From Erwinia pyri (GTDB lineage Bacteria; Pseudomonadota; Gammaproteobacteria; Enterobacterales; Enterobacteriaceae), in contig NZ_CP132353.1 of the NCBI RefSeq assembly GCF_030758455.1, forward strand, positions 2,480,001 through 2,544,000: a stretch of DNA of 64,000 bases. Reading direction: 5' to 3'. The notes below the pieces were generated by a model, which had not been told where the DNA came from, searched no databases, and saw only the letters and a program-made list of their open reading frames with translations. Positions 46,034 through 56,059 of the stretch are shown here, in pieces (position 1 is the first letter of the stretch; each line of letters begins with the position of its first letter). A program made the position numbers and the translations under genes.

Positions 46034-46912
46034 TCAGGCTGGTTCCAGCGTGGCAAACAGGCTCACCAACAGCAGCACCAGTGCGGAAAGCAGCAGCTCT
46101 GCCAGCGTGGTGCGCAGAAAAAGACGTTGTGCGCGCTCCCCACAACGCTGGAAACGTGGCACCAGCCAGTAGCGGTTAACCAGCGCCACCGCACACATCA
46201 GCGCGACCAGCAGCGCTTTCACCAGCAGCAGCTGGCTGTAAAGCTGGAAACTTGCAGGAGGCCATCCCAGCAGTAGCAGAGCATTGATGACACCACTTGT
46301 CACCACCAGCGCGACGGCAAGATGGCCATAGCGCGAGAAGCGCATCAGCGTGCGAATGGCGTCACTGCGGGTCGTCTGCTGCCGGGCCTCTCTCATCAGC
46401 ATCGCTACCGGCAACAGCCCGCCCACCCAGAAGGCAGCGGAAATAAGATGAACAGCCTGATTGGTGCGCTGTAAAACGCCTGCGCCGCCTTCCAGCATCG
46501 CAGCGTGCCCCACAAAAGCTAAACCTGTCAGCTGCCCAATGCTGCTGAGCAAGAGCAGCTGCTGGCGCCCTCTTCCCTTCAGCAACAGCGCAAGCACGCC
46601 CGCCAGAGCAAGCAGCAGTTGCCATTGCCAGACCTGACCAAAGCGGGTCTGCAACACCGCCTGCCAGACCTGCACATCAGTGATGTCCTGCCAGCCGTTC
46701 CCCATCAGCCCGGTTTGGGCTGCCAGTAAAAGAATTGCGGTGCACAGGGAGAGCACCGCGCTAACTCTCAGCAGCAGTTTAAAACGCTCAGAGAGGTAAC
46801 CTCTGAAGCGAGCCGGGGCCATAAGTGCGGTATAGAGGCTGCCGCCCGCAAGAGAGATCAGCGCAGCGAAATGCAGCCAGCGGCAAAGGATATAGAAGAT
46901 GCTAAGGGACAT
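46034..46912 (-). CDS. yebZ: CopD-family copper membrane protein (YebZ)
   Basis: A 292-residue protein with about eight hydrophobic helices, matching the CopD/PcoD family (LHFAALISLAGGSLYTALMA at the start; HAAMLEGGAGVLQRTNQAVHL and ISAAFWVGGLLPVAMLMREA in the middle, including membrane histidines). It is thought to import or handle copper together with CopC. Start codon is one base past the copC stop, so the two are coupled. Confidence 0.95.
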   Translation of the reverse strand: MSLSIFYILCRWLHFAALISLAGGSLYTALMAPARFRGYLSERFKLLLRVSAVLSLCTAILLLAAQTGLMGNGWQDITDVQVWQAVLQTRFGQVWQWQLLLALAGVLALLLKGRGRQQLLLLSSIGQLTGLAFVGHAAMLEGGAGVLQRTNQAVHLISAAFWVGGLLPVAMLMREARQQTTRSDAIRTLMRFSRYGHLAVALVVTSGVINALLLLGWPPASFQLYSQLLLVKALLVALMCAVALVNRYWLVPRFQRCGERAQRLFLRTTLAELLLSALVLLLVSLFATLEPA

Positions 46913-46913
46913 A

Positions 46914-47279
46914 TCACTTCACGCTGAAGGAGTAAGTCCCTTTGGTTTTATGGCCGTCCACTGAAAGCACATGCCAGTTGACCTGATAGTGACCGCTAAC
47001 CAAAGGCTGCTGCAGAGGCGCAATCAGCTGATTATGCTGCCGGGGAGCGCGCTCGGCTTCCGCCAGCGGCACTGCTTTCTGATTACCGTTGATAATTTCA
47101 ACGCCGCTGAAAGCGGGTTCAATATCTTCAGAGAAGGTCAACGTCAGCGCCTGAGGAGAAGCATCTACGTTGGCATTCGCCGCGGGATACTGATTTTTCA
47201 GATGGGCATGAGCAGAGGCCTGCTGTGAGAAGGCAGCGGCAGAGAGTGCCAGGGCAAAAACCAGAGAAAACTTACGCAT
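46914..47279 (-). CDS. yobA: CopC-family periplasmic copper-binding protein (YobA)
   Basis: The 121-residue product has a signal peptide ending SQQASA, after which the mature chain begins HAHLKNQYPAANA; this N-terminal His plus SEDIEP and HVLSVDGH give the copper site of CopC proteins. ATG at 47279 is chosen because AGGA lies eight bases before it; an in-frame ATG at 47288 has no room for a ribosome site. First gene of the copC-copD-yebY operon. Confidence 0.95.
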   Translation of the reverse strand: MRKFSLVFALALSAAAFSQQASAHAHLKNQYPAANANVDASPQALTLTFSEDIEPAFSGVEIINGNQKAVPLAEAERAPRQHNQLIAPLQQPLVSGHYQVNWHVLSVDGHKTKGTYSFSVK

Positions 47280-47443
47280 AACAGTCATCCTATCCTGTGC
47301 TTTGCAGCCCGAAAGCTGCGATAAGGCCGAAAGGATACTCCGCCTGAAATACGGTGTCGAGACGATAACGGCTCACAGCACGGCCCGGGCTTGCGAAAGT
47401 GCACTAACTGCTATATTTTTGCCGCCGACAGAGGAGAAACCTG

Positions 47444-47674
47444 ATGAATCACAATCTGGCTGAACGATCCCAGGAAGAGAAAGATAAGGTCAACGTAGAC
47501 CTGGCTGCGGCGGGCGTGGCGTTCAAAGAGCGTTATAACATGCCGGTAATTGCTGAAATGGTTGAGCGTGAACAGCCGGAAGCGCTGCGTGACTGGTTTC
47601 GCCAGCGTCTGACGCAGTATCGCCAGGCCTCATTAAGCCTCTCCCGCTTACCCTATGAACCGAAGCAAAAATAG
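47444..47674 (+). CDS. holE: DNA polymerase III theta subunit HolE
   Basis: The 76-residue protein contains [20 protein letters not shown] and [15 protein letters not shown], matching theta, which binds and stabilises the epsilon proofreading subunit. The C-terminal end LSRLPYEPK is also typical. Located between the copC operon and yobB as in E. coli. Confidence 0.96.
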   Translation: MNHNLAERSQEEKDKVNVDLAAAGVAFKERYNMPVIAEMVEREQPEALRDWFRQRLTQYRQASLSLSRLPYEPKQK

Positions 47675-47749
47675 CGCAACGGTTTCGCTTGTTTTTCCTC
47701 ACCGCTTCGGTTGAGATAATAGCCTGATACAGGCCTTGCTGGAGTGCTT

Positions 47750-48511
47750 ATGTCTGTCTGGAGTATTGCTGCTGCCCAATCGGGCTCCCGTCCGGGCGAT
47801 CTCGCCTGGAATATTTCCCGCCACCTCGACTTTATTCGTCAGGCTGCTGTTCATGATGTCGATCTGCTGATCTTCCCTGAGCTTTCCCTCACGGGTTATG
47901 AACTCGACCGCGTGACCGAACTGGCAATGCCGCTGGATGATGCCCGCCTGGAAGTTTTTGCCGTGGCCGCGGCTGAACACACAATGTCGATTATTGTGGG
48001 GCTGCCGCTGTCAACAGCTGACGGCATCCTGCTTAGCGCCGTCGCTTTTCTGCCCGACGGCACAAGGATGGCTTACGGCAAGCGCAATCTCTTTGGTGAA
48101 GAGGAGAAACAGCTCTTTACCCCAGGTGAAAGCGTCCCGCTGTTTGGCTATCAACAGCACCATGTGGCGATGGCTATCTGTGCAGACATCAGCGTGGAAG
48201 AGTATGCAAGGGATGCCGCAAGACGCGGCGCGAACCTTTACGCCACCGGCGTACTGGTTTCTGAAAAAGGCTATCACCACGACTGCAAATATCTGGCTCG
48301 CTGGTCACGCGACTACAAGATGGCGGTATTAATGGCGAACCATGCCCTGCCAACCGGCGGCCATCAGAGTGCGGGCAAAAGCGTGCTGTGGGATGAGAGC
48401 GGCAGAGCGGTTGTCACTGGCGGTGAAGGCGAGCAACTGGTGATTGCCAGAAGAACCGGTAAAGATTGGCAAGGAGAGGTCCATTCGTTACGCTATCCGC
48501 CAGTTATTTAA
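47750..48511 (+). CDS. yobB: Carbon-nitrogen hydrolase family protein YobB
   Basis: A 253-residue nitrilase-superfamily protein with the catalytic triad Glu (IFPELSLTGYE), Lys (MAYGKRNLFGEEE) and Cys (VAMAICADISVEEY). ATG at 47750 follows GGAG by five bases. Substrate is unknown; neighbours holE and exoX match E. coli. Confidence 0.92.
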   Translation: MSVWSIAAAQSGSRPGDLAWNISRHLDFIRQAAVHDVDLLIFPELSLTGYELDRVTELAMPLDDARLEVFAVAAAEHTMSIIVGLPLSTADGILLSAVAFLPDGTRMAYGKRNLFGEEEKQLFTPGESVPLFGYQQHHVAMAICADISVEEYARDAARRGANLYATGVLVSEKGYHHDCKYLARWSRDYKMAVLMANHALPTGGHQSAGKSVLWDESGRAVVTGGEGEQLVIARRTGKDWQGEVHSLRYPPVI

Positions 48512-48523
48512 AAGGGACGCATT

Positions 48524-49186
48524 ATGTTACGCGTGATAGATACCGAGACCTGCGGTCTGCAGGGTGGCATTGTAGAGGTGGCGTCTGTTGATGTGATTGA
48601 TGGCGCGATCGTCAATCCGATGAGCGATCTTATCTGCCCCGATCGCCCTATCAGCCACCAGGCGATGGCTATCCATCGTATTACGGAAGCGATGGTAGCG
48701 GATAAACCGCCAATAGAACATGTGATTAGCCGCTATCACGGCAGCCCCTACTATGTTGCCCATAACGCCAGCTTTGACCGCCGGATGCTGCCAGAGATGC
48801 ATGGTGAATGGATCTGCACCATGACGCTGGCACGCGGTTTATGGCCGGGCATCAAATACAGTAATCAGGCCCTGCGCGAAACGCTGCAGCTGGAGGTCAC
48901 GCCTCCGGCTGACCTGCATGCCCACCGCGCGCTGTACGACTGTTACGTCACGGCTGCGCTGTTGATCCGCATTATGAGCTATTCGGGTTGGGACGCGCCT
49001 GAAATGATACGCCGGATGCAGGTAAAAGGCTCAAGCACCACCTTTCCGTTCGGCAAATATCGTGGCAGCAAGATAGATGACGTGGCCAAAAGAGATCCGG
49101 GATACCTGAAATGGATGCTGAAGAATATCCCGGATTTAAAGCCCGACCTGCGTAGTGCGATGGAACGGGCTTTATCAGTAGAGTGA
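48524..49186 (+). CDS. exoX: DnaQ-family exodeoxyribonuclease X
   Basis: ExoX is a 3'-5' exonuclease acting in mismatch repair and UV tolerance. The 220-residue protein has DEDDh motifs: Exo I VIDTETCGL, Exo II AHNASFDRRML, and Exo III with HRALYDCYVT, and ends with the family C-terminal region FPFGKYRGSKIDDVAKRDPG. It starts 12 bases after yobB and converges with ptrB, leaving one base between stops. Confidence 0.95.
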   Translation: MLRVIDTETCGLQGGIVEVASVDVIDGAIVNPMSDLICPDRPISHQAMAIHRITEAMVADKPPIEHVISRYHGSPYYVAHNASFDRRMLPEMHGEWICTMTLARGLWPGIKYSNQALRETLQLEVTPPADLHAHRALYDCYVTAALLIRIMSYSGWDAPEMIRRMQVKGSSTTFPFGKYRGSKIDDVAKRDPGYLKWMLKNIPDLKPDLRSAMERALSVE

Positions 49187-49187
49187 T

Positions 49188-51254
49188 TTAATTGGCGTTA
49201 GCGGCGCTGAGCGTTTCCTGCGCCAGCGCTATCAGGAAGGCATACTCCAGCGCTACGCCTTCATAAGATTTGAAGCGTCCCGATTTACCGCCATGTCCTG
49301 CATCCATATCAGTACAAAGCAGCAGCAGATTATCATCCGTCTTCAGCTCTCTTAACTTTGCCGCCCATTTTGCCGGTTCCCAGTATTGCACCTGGGAATC
49401 ATGCAGCCCGGTGGTGATCAGCAGATGGGGATAGGCCTGAGCCGTGACGCGATCGTAGGGGCTGTACTGGCTGATATAACGATAGAACGTCTCGTCAGCG
49501 GGGTTGCCCCACTCATCATATTCGCCGGTGGTTAAAGGAATAGATTCATCCTGCATGGTGGTTAAGACGTCCACAAACGGCACCTGAGCCACCACACCAT
49601 TGAACAGCTCTGGCGCCATGTTAATCACCCCACCCATCAGCAGGCCGCCTGCGCTGCCCCCCATCGCATAGAGCTTGTCAGGCGCGCCATACCCTTTCTC
49701 AACCAGAGCCTGGGTAAGATCGATGAAATCGGTAAAGGTGTTCATTTTGTTCAACAGCCGGCCATCGTCGTACCACTGCTGCCCAAGCTCGCCGCCCCCG
49801 CGAATGTGGGTCAGGGCGAACACAAATCCGCGATCGAGCAGGCTCAGGCGGCTGGCGCTGAAATCAGCATCCATGCTGCTACCGTAAGAGCCATAGCCAT
49901 AAACCAGCATCGGGTTCTTGCCCTGACGGAAATGGTCGCGGTGATAAACCAGTGAAACAGGCACCTTCACGCCGTCACGGGCGGTGATCCAGTGACGCTC
50001 GCTGCGGTAATGGCTCGGGTCGAAGCCTTTCACCTCTGCCTGCTTAAGCGTCTTCCGCTCTCCGGTATCCAAATCCAGTTCATAGAGCGTATCCGGCGTC
50101 GTCATGGAAGAGTAGCCATAACGTAATTTACTGGTCTCCGGCGAAGGATTGATCGACAGCCAGGTCACATAGGCGGGATCGTCATACACGATGGCAGCCT
50201 CGTTACCCGTTTGCCAGTTTATCTGCCGCAGCCCGGTTAAGCCCCCTTCCCGTTCTTCTACCACCAGCCAGTCCCGGAAAAGCGTGAACTCTTCCAGTAC
50301 CACTTCGTCCCTGGCTGGGATCACAGTTTCCCAACTTGCTTCGGCAAAAGCGGTGGTGCGATAGAGGGCAAAATTTATCCCTTCGCGGTTTGAGCGGAGA
50401 TAAAAATGCTGCTGATAGTGATCAAGATAATATTCATGATCTTTACGACGCGGGCAGAAGAGCTGCGGTTCCGCGTCTGAACGCGTGGCATCAAGCAGCA
50501 AAATTTCGCTGGTCGTGCTGCTGTGCAGGGTTATCTGAATAAACGCTTCCGAGGTGGTTTTCTGGACGCCGACGTAAAAGGTATCATCCTTCTCTTCATA
50601 AACCAGCTGATCCTGCTGCTGACTTGTCCCCAGCGTATGCCGCCAGACCTGCCAGGGCAGCAGAGTCTGCTTATCTTTCAGGACGTAGTAGAGGGTGCGG
50701 CCATCATTAGCCCAGGTAAAGCTGGAAGAGACGTTCTCCAGCACTTCCGGATACCACTCTCCGGTCTCAAGGTTGCAAAAACGGATGCCATACAGCCTTC
50801 TCGACAAAAAGTCTTCCGCTACGGCCATAACCTGATTATCCGCCGTAATGCTGACGCCGCCCAGGGTGTAAAATTCGCTTTTTGCCGCACGCTGGTTGCT
50901 GTCCAGCAAAACATCCCAGTGCTCGGGCGTGGTGGTGTTTTCCGGCTGGCGGGTATAGATCGCGTACTCGTTACCCTCTTCATAGCGGCTCTGGTAACGA
51001 TAGCCTTTCCTGACGTAGGGCACCGAGTGGTCCCGCTGCGGGATACGATCGATGATCTCTTTCAGTAAGCCTTCCTGCAGCGCCTTTTGCGACTGCATAA
51101 TCGCTTTACCGTAATCATTTTCTGCATGCAGATAATCCAGTACCGCCGGATCTTCGCGCTGGTCATCCCGTAGCCAGTAATAATTGTCGGTGCGAGTATC
51201 CCCGTGAAGGGTCATCTCAAAAGGAATTTTTTTGGCACTAGGTGGTTTTTGCAT
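49188..51254 (-). CDS. ptrB: Oligopeptidase B (protease II)
   Basis: PtrB is a cytoplasmic S9A serine peptidase cutting short peptides after Arg or Lys. The 688-residue protein has an N-terminal seven-bladed propeller (about 70-400) and a catalytic alpha/beta hydrolase domain with [12 protein letters not shown] (nucleophile Ser), the acid in [13 protein letters not shown] and His in [10 protein letters not shown]. Length matches E. coli PtrB. Confidence 0.96.
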   Translation of the reverse strand: MQKPPSAKKIPFEMTLHGDTRTDNYYWLRDDQREDPAVLDYLHAENDYGKAIMQSQKALQEGLLKEIIDRIPQRDHSVPYVRKGYRYQSRYEEGNEYAIYTRQPENTTTPEHWDVLLDSNQRAAKSEFYTLGGVSITADNQVMAVAEDFLSRRLYGIRFCNLETGEWYPEVLENVSSSFTWANDGRTLYYVLKDKQTLLPWQVWRHTLGTSQQQDQLVYEEKDDTFYVGVQKTTSEAFIQITLHSSTTSEILLLDATRSDAEPQLFCPRRKDHEYYLDHYQQHFYLRSNREGINFALYRTTAFAEASWETVIPARDEVVLEEFTLFRDWLVVEEREGGLTGLRQINWQTGNEAAIVYDDPAYVTWLSINPSPETSKLRYGYSSMTTPDTLYELDLDTGERKTLKQAEVKGFDPSHYRSERHWITARDGVKVPVSLVYHRDHFRQGKNPMLVYGYGSYGSSMDADFSASRLSLLDRGFVFALTHIRGGGELGQQWYDDGRLLNKMNTFTDFIDLTQALVEKGYGAPDKLYAMGGSAGGLLMGGVINMAPELFNGVVAQVPFVDVLTTMQDESIPLTTGEYDEWGNPADETFYRYISQYSPYDRVTAQAYPHLLITTGLHDSQVQYWEPAKWAAKLRELKTDDNLLLLCTDMDAGHGGKSGRFKSYEGVALEYAFLIALAQETLSAANAN

Positions 51255-51386
51255 CGTTCAGCCCCGCTGGATCAAGTACATAGGCTAAGGGTGGCAGTTG
51301 TCAGGGCGATTGCCAAGCGTCAGAGCCGTGAAGGGCCAAAAAATTATTGATGCGGAGGGGTGACGGTCTCACCCCGTTTCAGTATT

Positions 51387-52034
51387 TCAGGCCGTCAGCT
51401 TTTGCTTTTCAGCCTGGATCTCCTGCGCCATGCTGTCGCGCACGTCCTGCGGGATTTTCAGTTCGTCGCCAAGAGCCTGGAGATAGCTGCGCTCCATAAA
51501 ATGGTCGACATCAATCACCAGATTGCTGAGAAAATAGAGCTCCAGCGCCTCCTCCTCATTTTTGACATCCTGCGCCAGCTTCTGCGGGTCGAGCGGCATC
51601 TCAATGGCTTGCTGGATCAGCTTTTCGCCGCTGGCCCCCAAACCCGCCTGGTGGATATGTTCATCCAGCGCTTTGCGCTCCTGCGAATCTATATGGCCAT
51701 CGCTTTTAGCAGCGAACACCAGCGCCTGCACCAGTCTTTCAGCCCGGCGATCCACCGGAGTTTGCTGTTGCCCATATTGCGGCTCATCCTGATGCGTCTG
51801 AACCACACGATCTTTATATTTCTTCCATAACACCGCGCCCGCAGCAGCGCTACCGCCGATAATAAGCGCGTTTTTCCCATATTTGAGCAGGAGGTTTCGT
51901 GACGATTTACTGGCAATCAGCATCCCTGCCAGACCGCCCAACGCGCCGGGTGCCAGCATCTTACTCAGCCCCTCACCGCCGCCTGATTTACTGCTTCCCA
52001 ATACGGTCTGAATCTGTTGCAGCCAGTTACTCAT
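51387..52034 (-). CDS. yebE: YebE (DUF533) inner-membrane-associated protein
   Basis: The 215-residue protein has a Gly/Ser N-terminus ([19 protein letters not shown]), a hydrophobic segment ([20 protein letters not shown]) and a C-terminal DUF533/TerB-like helical domain ([37 protein letters not shown]). The frame is open upstream but ATG at 52034 gives the family start. In E. coli yebE is CpxR-activated; function unknown. Confidence 0.93.
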   Translation of the reverse strand: MSNWLQQIQTVLGSSKSGGGEGLSKMLAPGALGGLAGMLIASKSSRNLLLKYGKNALIIGGSAAAGAVLWKKYKDRVVQTHQDEPQYGQQQTPVDRRAERLVQALVFAAKSDGHIDSQERKALDEHIHQAGLGASGEKLIQQAIEMPLDPQKLAQDVKNEEEALELYFLSNLVIDVDHFMERSYLQALGDELKIPQDVRDSMAQEIQAEKQKLTA

Positions 52035-52261
52035 AGCGGTTTCCACTCTGAAATGAAAAAACCAGCATAGAGGGGCGGACGTCAAGAAGCGTAAAGCGAG
52101 GAAAAGCCTGGAAAACCTTAACTTTCTGGCCGCGCCGATAATTTATCCCCTGCCGCTATACTTATTTTCTGCATGGATTTTTCACTCGTGCTGCATCGTG
52201 TAAGTGGGAGCGTAAAGCCTCTTGCTGCAGTAAGCACTTTGAACACCTTAAGGGGAATATT

Positions 52262-53089
52262 ATGGCCAGATTTATTAACAACCCATTATTTATCAACACG
52301 GTTCTGCTTGGCGGCACGCCTCAGGAGAAAGTGATGGCTGCAGCGCAGGCGGGGTTTGATCAGGTTGAGCTTTGGCGTCAGGATCTGGAAGCGCACGCTG
52401 GCGATGCCAAAAATCTGGCCGGGCTACTCGACACTCAGCAAACCGGCCTGACGGATTATCAGGTGCTGCTGGACTTTACCGGCGCGCCAGACAAACGGCG
52501 TGACGCTAAGCGCCAGGAAGCGCTGCAGATGCTGGAAACGGCGGTACTGTTAGGAGCCACTACGCTGTTAACCCCTGCCTCGACCGATGCAGAATGTATT
52601 GCCGGACGGGAAGAGGAGGATTTACGCTGGCTGAGCAGGGAAGCGGGAAAAAGAGGCGTGAGAATAGCCTTCGAGGCGATGGCATGGAGTACACATATCA
52701 ATACCCTTCCGGCCGCCTGGAAGTTGGTGCAGAAGATCGATGAACCCAATCTTGGACTGGTAGTGGATGCTTTCCATATTTTTGTGCGCAACCGTACCGT
52801 GGCAGACCTTGCCGGGATCCCGGCAGAGAAAATCTTTCTGGTGCAGCTTTCCGATCTGGCTACGCTGCCTTCTCAGGATCGCCTTGTGGATATTGCCCGT
52901 CATCAGCGCTTATTACCCGGCCAGGGTAACTTTCCCCTCTATACGCTGTTAAACGCATTGCACGCGCAGGGCTATCAGGGACCTTTAGGACTGGAAGTTT
53001 TTAACGATCGGTATCATCAGCAGCCGCCAACGGAGGTGGCAGCAGAGGCGTTCCACGCCCTTAAACGGCAGTGCGCCGCCACAAGCTGA
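52262..53089 (+). CDS. Sugar phosphate isomerase/epimerase-like TIM-barrel protein
   Basis: The 275-residue protein belongs to the xylose-isomerase-like/AP-endonuclease-2 TIM-barrel superfamily: AAAQAGFDQVELWRQD at the first strand, then Glu in VRIAFEAMAW, Asp-x-x-His in GLVVDAFHIF, and Glu in PLGLEVFNDRY as probable metal ligands. This pattern also fits 3-dehydroshikimate dehydratase-like and inosose-handling enzymes, so the reaction cannot be fixed. AAGGGGAA precedes the ATG. The gene interrupts the E. coli order yebE-yebG and ends two bases before a hexanucleotide repeat. Confidence 0.82.
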   Translation: MARFINNPLFINTVLLGGTPQEKVMAAAQAGFDQVELWRQDLEAHAGDAKNLAGLLDTQQTGLTDYQVLLDFTGAPDKRRDAKRQEALQMLETAVLLGATTLLTPASTDAECIAGREEEDLRWLSREAGKRGVRIAFEAMAWSTHINTLPAAWKLVQKIDEPNLGLVVDAFHIFVRNRTVADLAGIPAEKIFLVQLSDLATLPSQDRLVDIARHQRLLPGQGNFPLYTLLNALHAQGYQGPLGLEVFNDRYHQQPPTEVAAEAFHALKRQCAATS

Positions 53090-53090
53090 A

Positions 53091-53137
<47 letters not shown>

Positions 53138-53150
53138 AGGGAAGCATTAA

Positions 53151-53181
53151 ACAGAAACGCGCAGGCTTTCAGGCCTGCGCG
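53151..53181 (-). terminator. yebG terminator
   Basis: CGCGCAGGC (53158-53166) pairs with GCCTGCGCG (53173-53181); a T-rich tail follows on the minus strand. Confidence 0.65.
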
Positions 53182-53210
53182 CGAGAGGCAGTTACCGTTC
53201 AGACAGGAAA

Positions 53211-53621
53211 TCAGGCAGCTTTCACGCCGCGTACGGCTGCACGACTTTTAGCCGGCTTAGCGGAAGCGGTTTCCGCACCCTCTTCACCTTGATCTTCATC
53301 TTCTGCCTGTTCATCCGTTGCGGCCTGTTCGTCCGACACCGCCTTCGCTTTGCCCGTATCTTGAGTGCTCACAGAGTCGTCCGCTTCCGGCATTTTGCTG
53401 GTACGAAGAATATGCTGCACGGCATCTTTATGTTCTGCCAGGAACATGCCCAGCGCTTCACGCTGATCTTCTTCCATGGTCAGCGGTGACGCACTCAGCC
53501 AGTCTGAAAATGCTTCAGCCATATCGAGCATTTTATCGTACGCGTCGGCTTCTTTTTTACTGGCGAATGTCATCTTTTCCTCACCTTTTCTGACGACAAC
53601 ATATTTGATTTCAACAGCCAT
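53211..53621 (-). CDS. yebG: LexA-regulated protein YebG with extended tail
   Basis: The first 85 residues (MAVEIKYVVVRKGEEKMTFA, EADAYDKMLDMAEAFSDWL, MEEDQREALGMFLAEHKD) match the SOS-induced YebG family. ATG at 53621 follows GAGGTG. E. coli YebG is about 96 residues; here 136, with an Ala/Glu/Gln/Asp-rich tail (DEQAATDEQAEDEDQGEEG) and basic end. A consensus LexA box lies 18 bases upstream, so SOS control is expected. Confidence 0.93.
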   Translation of the reverse strand: MAVEIKYVVVRKGEEKMTFASKKEADAYDKMLDMAEAFSDWLSASPLTMEEDQREALGMFLAEHKDAVQHILRTSKMPEADDSVSTQDTGKAKAVSDEQAATDEQAEDEDQGEEGAETASAKPAKSRAAVRGVKAA

Positions 53622-53639
53622 AGTGCACACCTCGTTTAA

Positions 53640-53655
53640 CTGTATTTTTATACAG
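53640..53655 (-). promoter_or_regulatory. LexA (SOS) box of yebG
   Basis: CTGTATTTTTATACAG is a perfect CTGT-N8-ACAG match with an AT-rich centre, just upstream of yebG. Confidence 0.9.
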
Positions 53656-53701
53656 TATATCAGCCTGGTCATTTTTGCTCAACCCTGGAAAGCAGATGTC
53701 T

Positions 53702-53717
53702 GCGCAATCGTTTTCGT
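53702..53717 (+). promoter_or_regulatory. PurR box of purT
   Basis: GCGCAATCGTTTTCGT differs from the ACGCAAACGTTTNCGT PurR consensus at only two positions and lies about 45 bases before purT, which is a PurR target in E. coli. Confidence 0.7.
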
Positions 53718-53759
53718 TTATACTGCGCGCGTTTTTTCCATCCAATCAGGTAGAAGATT

Positions 53760-54938
53760 ATGACCACTCTTGGTACTGCGCTGCGCCCTGCCGCAACGCG
53801 CGTAATGCTGTTAGGTTCCGGGGAACTGGGTAAAGAAGTGGCGCTGGAATGTCAGCGTCTGGGCGTTGAAGTGATTGCGGTTGACCGCTACGCCGATGCC
53901 CCGGCCATGCACGTTGCTCACCGCAGCCATGTTATTAATATGCTTGATGGTGAAGCCCTGAAAGCCCTGGTTGCGCTGGAACGCCCCGATTATATCGTGC
54001 CAGAGATTGAGGCGATCGCCACCGATATGCTGATTGAGCTGGAAAAAGAGGGGCAGAATGTCGTGCCGACAGCGCGTGCGGCACGCCTGACCATGAACCG
54101 TGAAGGCATCCGCCGTCTGGCAGCCGAAGAGCTGGCGCTCCCTACTTCCAGCTACCGCTTTGCCGACAGCCAGCAGGCCTTTACTCAGGCTGCGCAGGAG
54201 ATCGGTTTTCCCTGCATCGTTAAGCCGGTGATGAGCTCCTCCGGCAAAGGGCAAAGCTTTATTCGTGAAGCCTCACAGCTTGATGCCGCCTGGGGATATG
54301 CGCAGCAAGGCGGTCGTGCCGGCGCTGGCCGGGTGATTGTTGAGGGCGTGGTGAAGTTTGATTTTGAAATCACCCTGCTGACCATCAGCGCCGCAGACGG
54401 CATACATTTTTGCGCCCCTGTCGGTCATCGTCAGGAAGATGGTGATTACCGTGAATCCTGGCAGCCGCAGCAGATGAGCGAGCTGGCTCTGCAACGCGCA
54501 GAGCAAATTGCAGAGCAGGTGGTGAAGGCGCTGGGCGGTTATGGCCTGTTCGGCGTTGAGCTGTTTGTCTGTGGTGATGAAGTGGTGTTTAGCGAAGTCT
54601 CCCCCCGCCCGCACGATACCGGTATGGTGACGCTGATTTCTCAGGATCTCTCTGAGTTCGCCCTGCACGTCCGCGCTTTCCTGGGATTGCCAATTGGCGG
54701 CATCCGCCAGTACGGCCCTGCCGCTTCTGCCGTTATTTTGCCGGAGCTGGAGAGCGACAACGTGCAGTTCAGCAATGTAGGCAGCGTGCTGGGAGCCGGT
54801 TTACAGGTTCGCCTGTTTGGCAAGCCAGAAATTCGCGGAAAGCGTCGTTTAGGCGTGGCGCTGGCAACAGGTGAAAACGTTGATGACGCCATTCAGCGCG
54901 CCATTGCTTGTGCTGCCGGCGTGAAAGTCAGCGGCTAA
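53760..54938 (+). CDS. purT: Formate-dependent phosphoribosylglycinamide formyltransferase 2 (PurT)
   Basis: PurT uses formate and ATP to make formyl-GAR in purine synthesis, bypassing the folate-dependent PurN. The 392-residue ATP-grasp protein has [20 protein letters not shown] at the N-terminus, the glycine-rich loop [11 protein letters not shown], and [18 protein letters not shown] with metal-binding Glu and Arg. A PurR box precedes it. Length equals E. coli PurT. Confidence 0.98.
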   Translation: MTTLGTALRPAATRVMLLGSGELGKEVALECQRLGVEVIAVDRYADAPAMHVAHRSHVINMLDGEALKALVALERPDYIVPEIEAIATDMLIELEKEGQNVVPTARAARLTMNREGIRRLAAEELALPTSSYRFADSQQAFTQAAQEIGFPCIVKPVMSSSGKGQSFIREASQLDAAWGYAQQGGRAGAGRVIVEGVVKFDFEITLLTISAADGIHFCAPVGHRQEDGDYRESWQPQQMSELALQRAEQIAEQVVKALGGYGLFGVELFVCGDEVVFSEVSPRPHDTGMVTLISQDLSEFALHVRAFLGLPIGGIRQYGPAASAVILPELESDNVQFSNVGSVLGAGLQVRLFGKPEIRGKRRLGVALATGENVDDAIQRAIACAAGVKVSG

Positions 54939-54975
54939 CGGCTGCGACCACTATCTGCATTCAGCATATAATGCA

Positions 54976-55031
54976 AAAGAGAGCGTGTCGGATAAGCCCG
55001 TAACGGGCTTTACCTGTACGCTCTCTTTTTT
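54976..55031. terminator. Two-tier hairpin terminator after purT
   Basis: Outer stem AAAGAGAGCGT (54976-54986)/ACGCTCTCTTT (55018-55028) encloses an inner stem AAGCCCG (54994-55000)/CGGGCTT (55004-55010), ending in a T run. The flanking A and T tracts make it usable in both directions, although the next gene, eda, ends 166 bases on. Confidence 0.75.
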
Positions 55032-55196
55032 GTCCAACTCTGCTGAACCTGATTCTGGACGCTACCGGGTCAAACGATCGCTTCATCTCCGCCAGGCGTT
55101 CGTTCTGTTTTAAAACGTTTGATTTCCCCTCTCCCCCGAAAGCGCCTTCTCTTCAAGCGCTGACAGGCCCCTGCTTCGGGGAGCATTTATCAGGGT

Positions 55197-55835
55197 TTAG
55201 CGCGCGCCCGCCACGGCTTCTTTCGCCAGTTGGGTGATACGCTCGTAGTCCCCTGCTTCCAGCGCATCCGCCGGTACCAGCCACGAGCCGCCGATACAGA
55301 GCACGCTTTTCAGCGCCAGATAGTCGCGATAATTAGCCGGAGAGATACCGCCGGTCGGGCAGAAGCGAACCTGCGGGAAAGGACCGCCGATTGCCTGCAG
55401 CGCTTTTACGCCACCGTTGGCTTCAGCGGGGAAGAATTTGAACTCCCGCAGCCCGTAATCCAGGCCGGTCATCAGTTCTGAAACGGTGCTGATGCCCGGG
55501 ATCAGCGGCACTGGCCCCTCTACCGCGGCCTTGAGCAGAGACTCGGTAACGCCAGGGCTAATCACAAACTGCGCGCCTGCATCGGTTACTTCCTTCAGCT
55601 GCTGAACGTTAAGAACCGTACCCGCACCAACAATGGCCTCCGGTACCTCTTTGATCATCGCTTTAAGCGCGTCCATCGCGCAGGGCGTGCGGAGCGTCAC
55701 TTCCAGCACTTTTACGCCTCCTGCCACCAGAGCTTTTGCCATGGGTACGGCATGCTCAAGCTTATTCACAACAATCACCGGCACAACCGGGCCTGTGGTA
55801 AGGATCTGCTCTGCGCTGGTCTTCCAGTTAGTCAT
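55197..55835 (-). CDS. eda: KDPG/KHG aldolase Eda
   Basis: Eda splits 2-keto-3-deoxy-6-phosphogluconate to pyruvate and glyceraldehyde-3-phosphate, and also 4-hydroxy-2-oxoglutarate. The 212-residue protein has the catalytic Glu ([11 protein letters not shown]), the GAGTVLN block, and the Schiff-base Lys in [13 protein letters not shown]. edd, normally between zwf and eda, is missing, so here Eda likely serves KDG from uronate or pectin breakdown (a KdgR regulon) unless edd is elsewhere. Confidence 0.97.
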   Translation of the reverse strand: MTNWKTSAEQILTTGPVVPVIVVNKLEHAVPMAKALVAGGVKVLEVTLRTPCAMDALKAMIKEVPEAIVGAGTVLNVQQLKEVTDAGAQFVISPGVTESLLKAAVEGPVPLIPGISTVSELMTGLDYGLREFKFFPAEANGGVKALQAIGGPFPQVRFCPTGGISPANYRDYLALKSVLCIGGSWLVPADALEAGDYERITQLAKEAVAGAR

Positions 55836-55984
55836 CTTTCTGCTTCTCCAAAGCGACGCGCTCGGCGTCAGGAAAGGGATTCACTCTCTACCATACAGGA
55901 TTGTTCTTCCCGGCGTCCAGGCGCTTGCTCTGTTTTTTAAAACCACGGTTCATTTTTGCGAAAGTCCTCGCAGGCTGCGCAAAA

Positions 55985-56013
55985 AAAAGCCCTGCCAGGG
56001 CGGCAGGGCTTTT
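55985..56013. terminator. Bidirectional-type terminator between zwf and eda
   Basis: AAAAGCCCTGCC (55985-55996) pairs with GGCAGGGCTTTT (56002-56013), flanked by A and T runs. It closes zwf transcription before eda. Confidence 0.8.
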
Positions 56014-56059
56014 AATGAAACAGTTTACGTTCAGGACTCAGAAACGCCCTGGCGACCTG

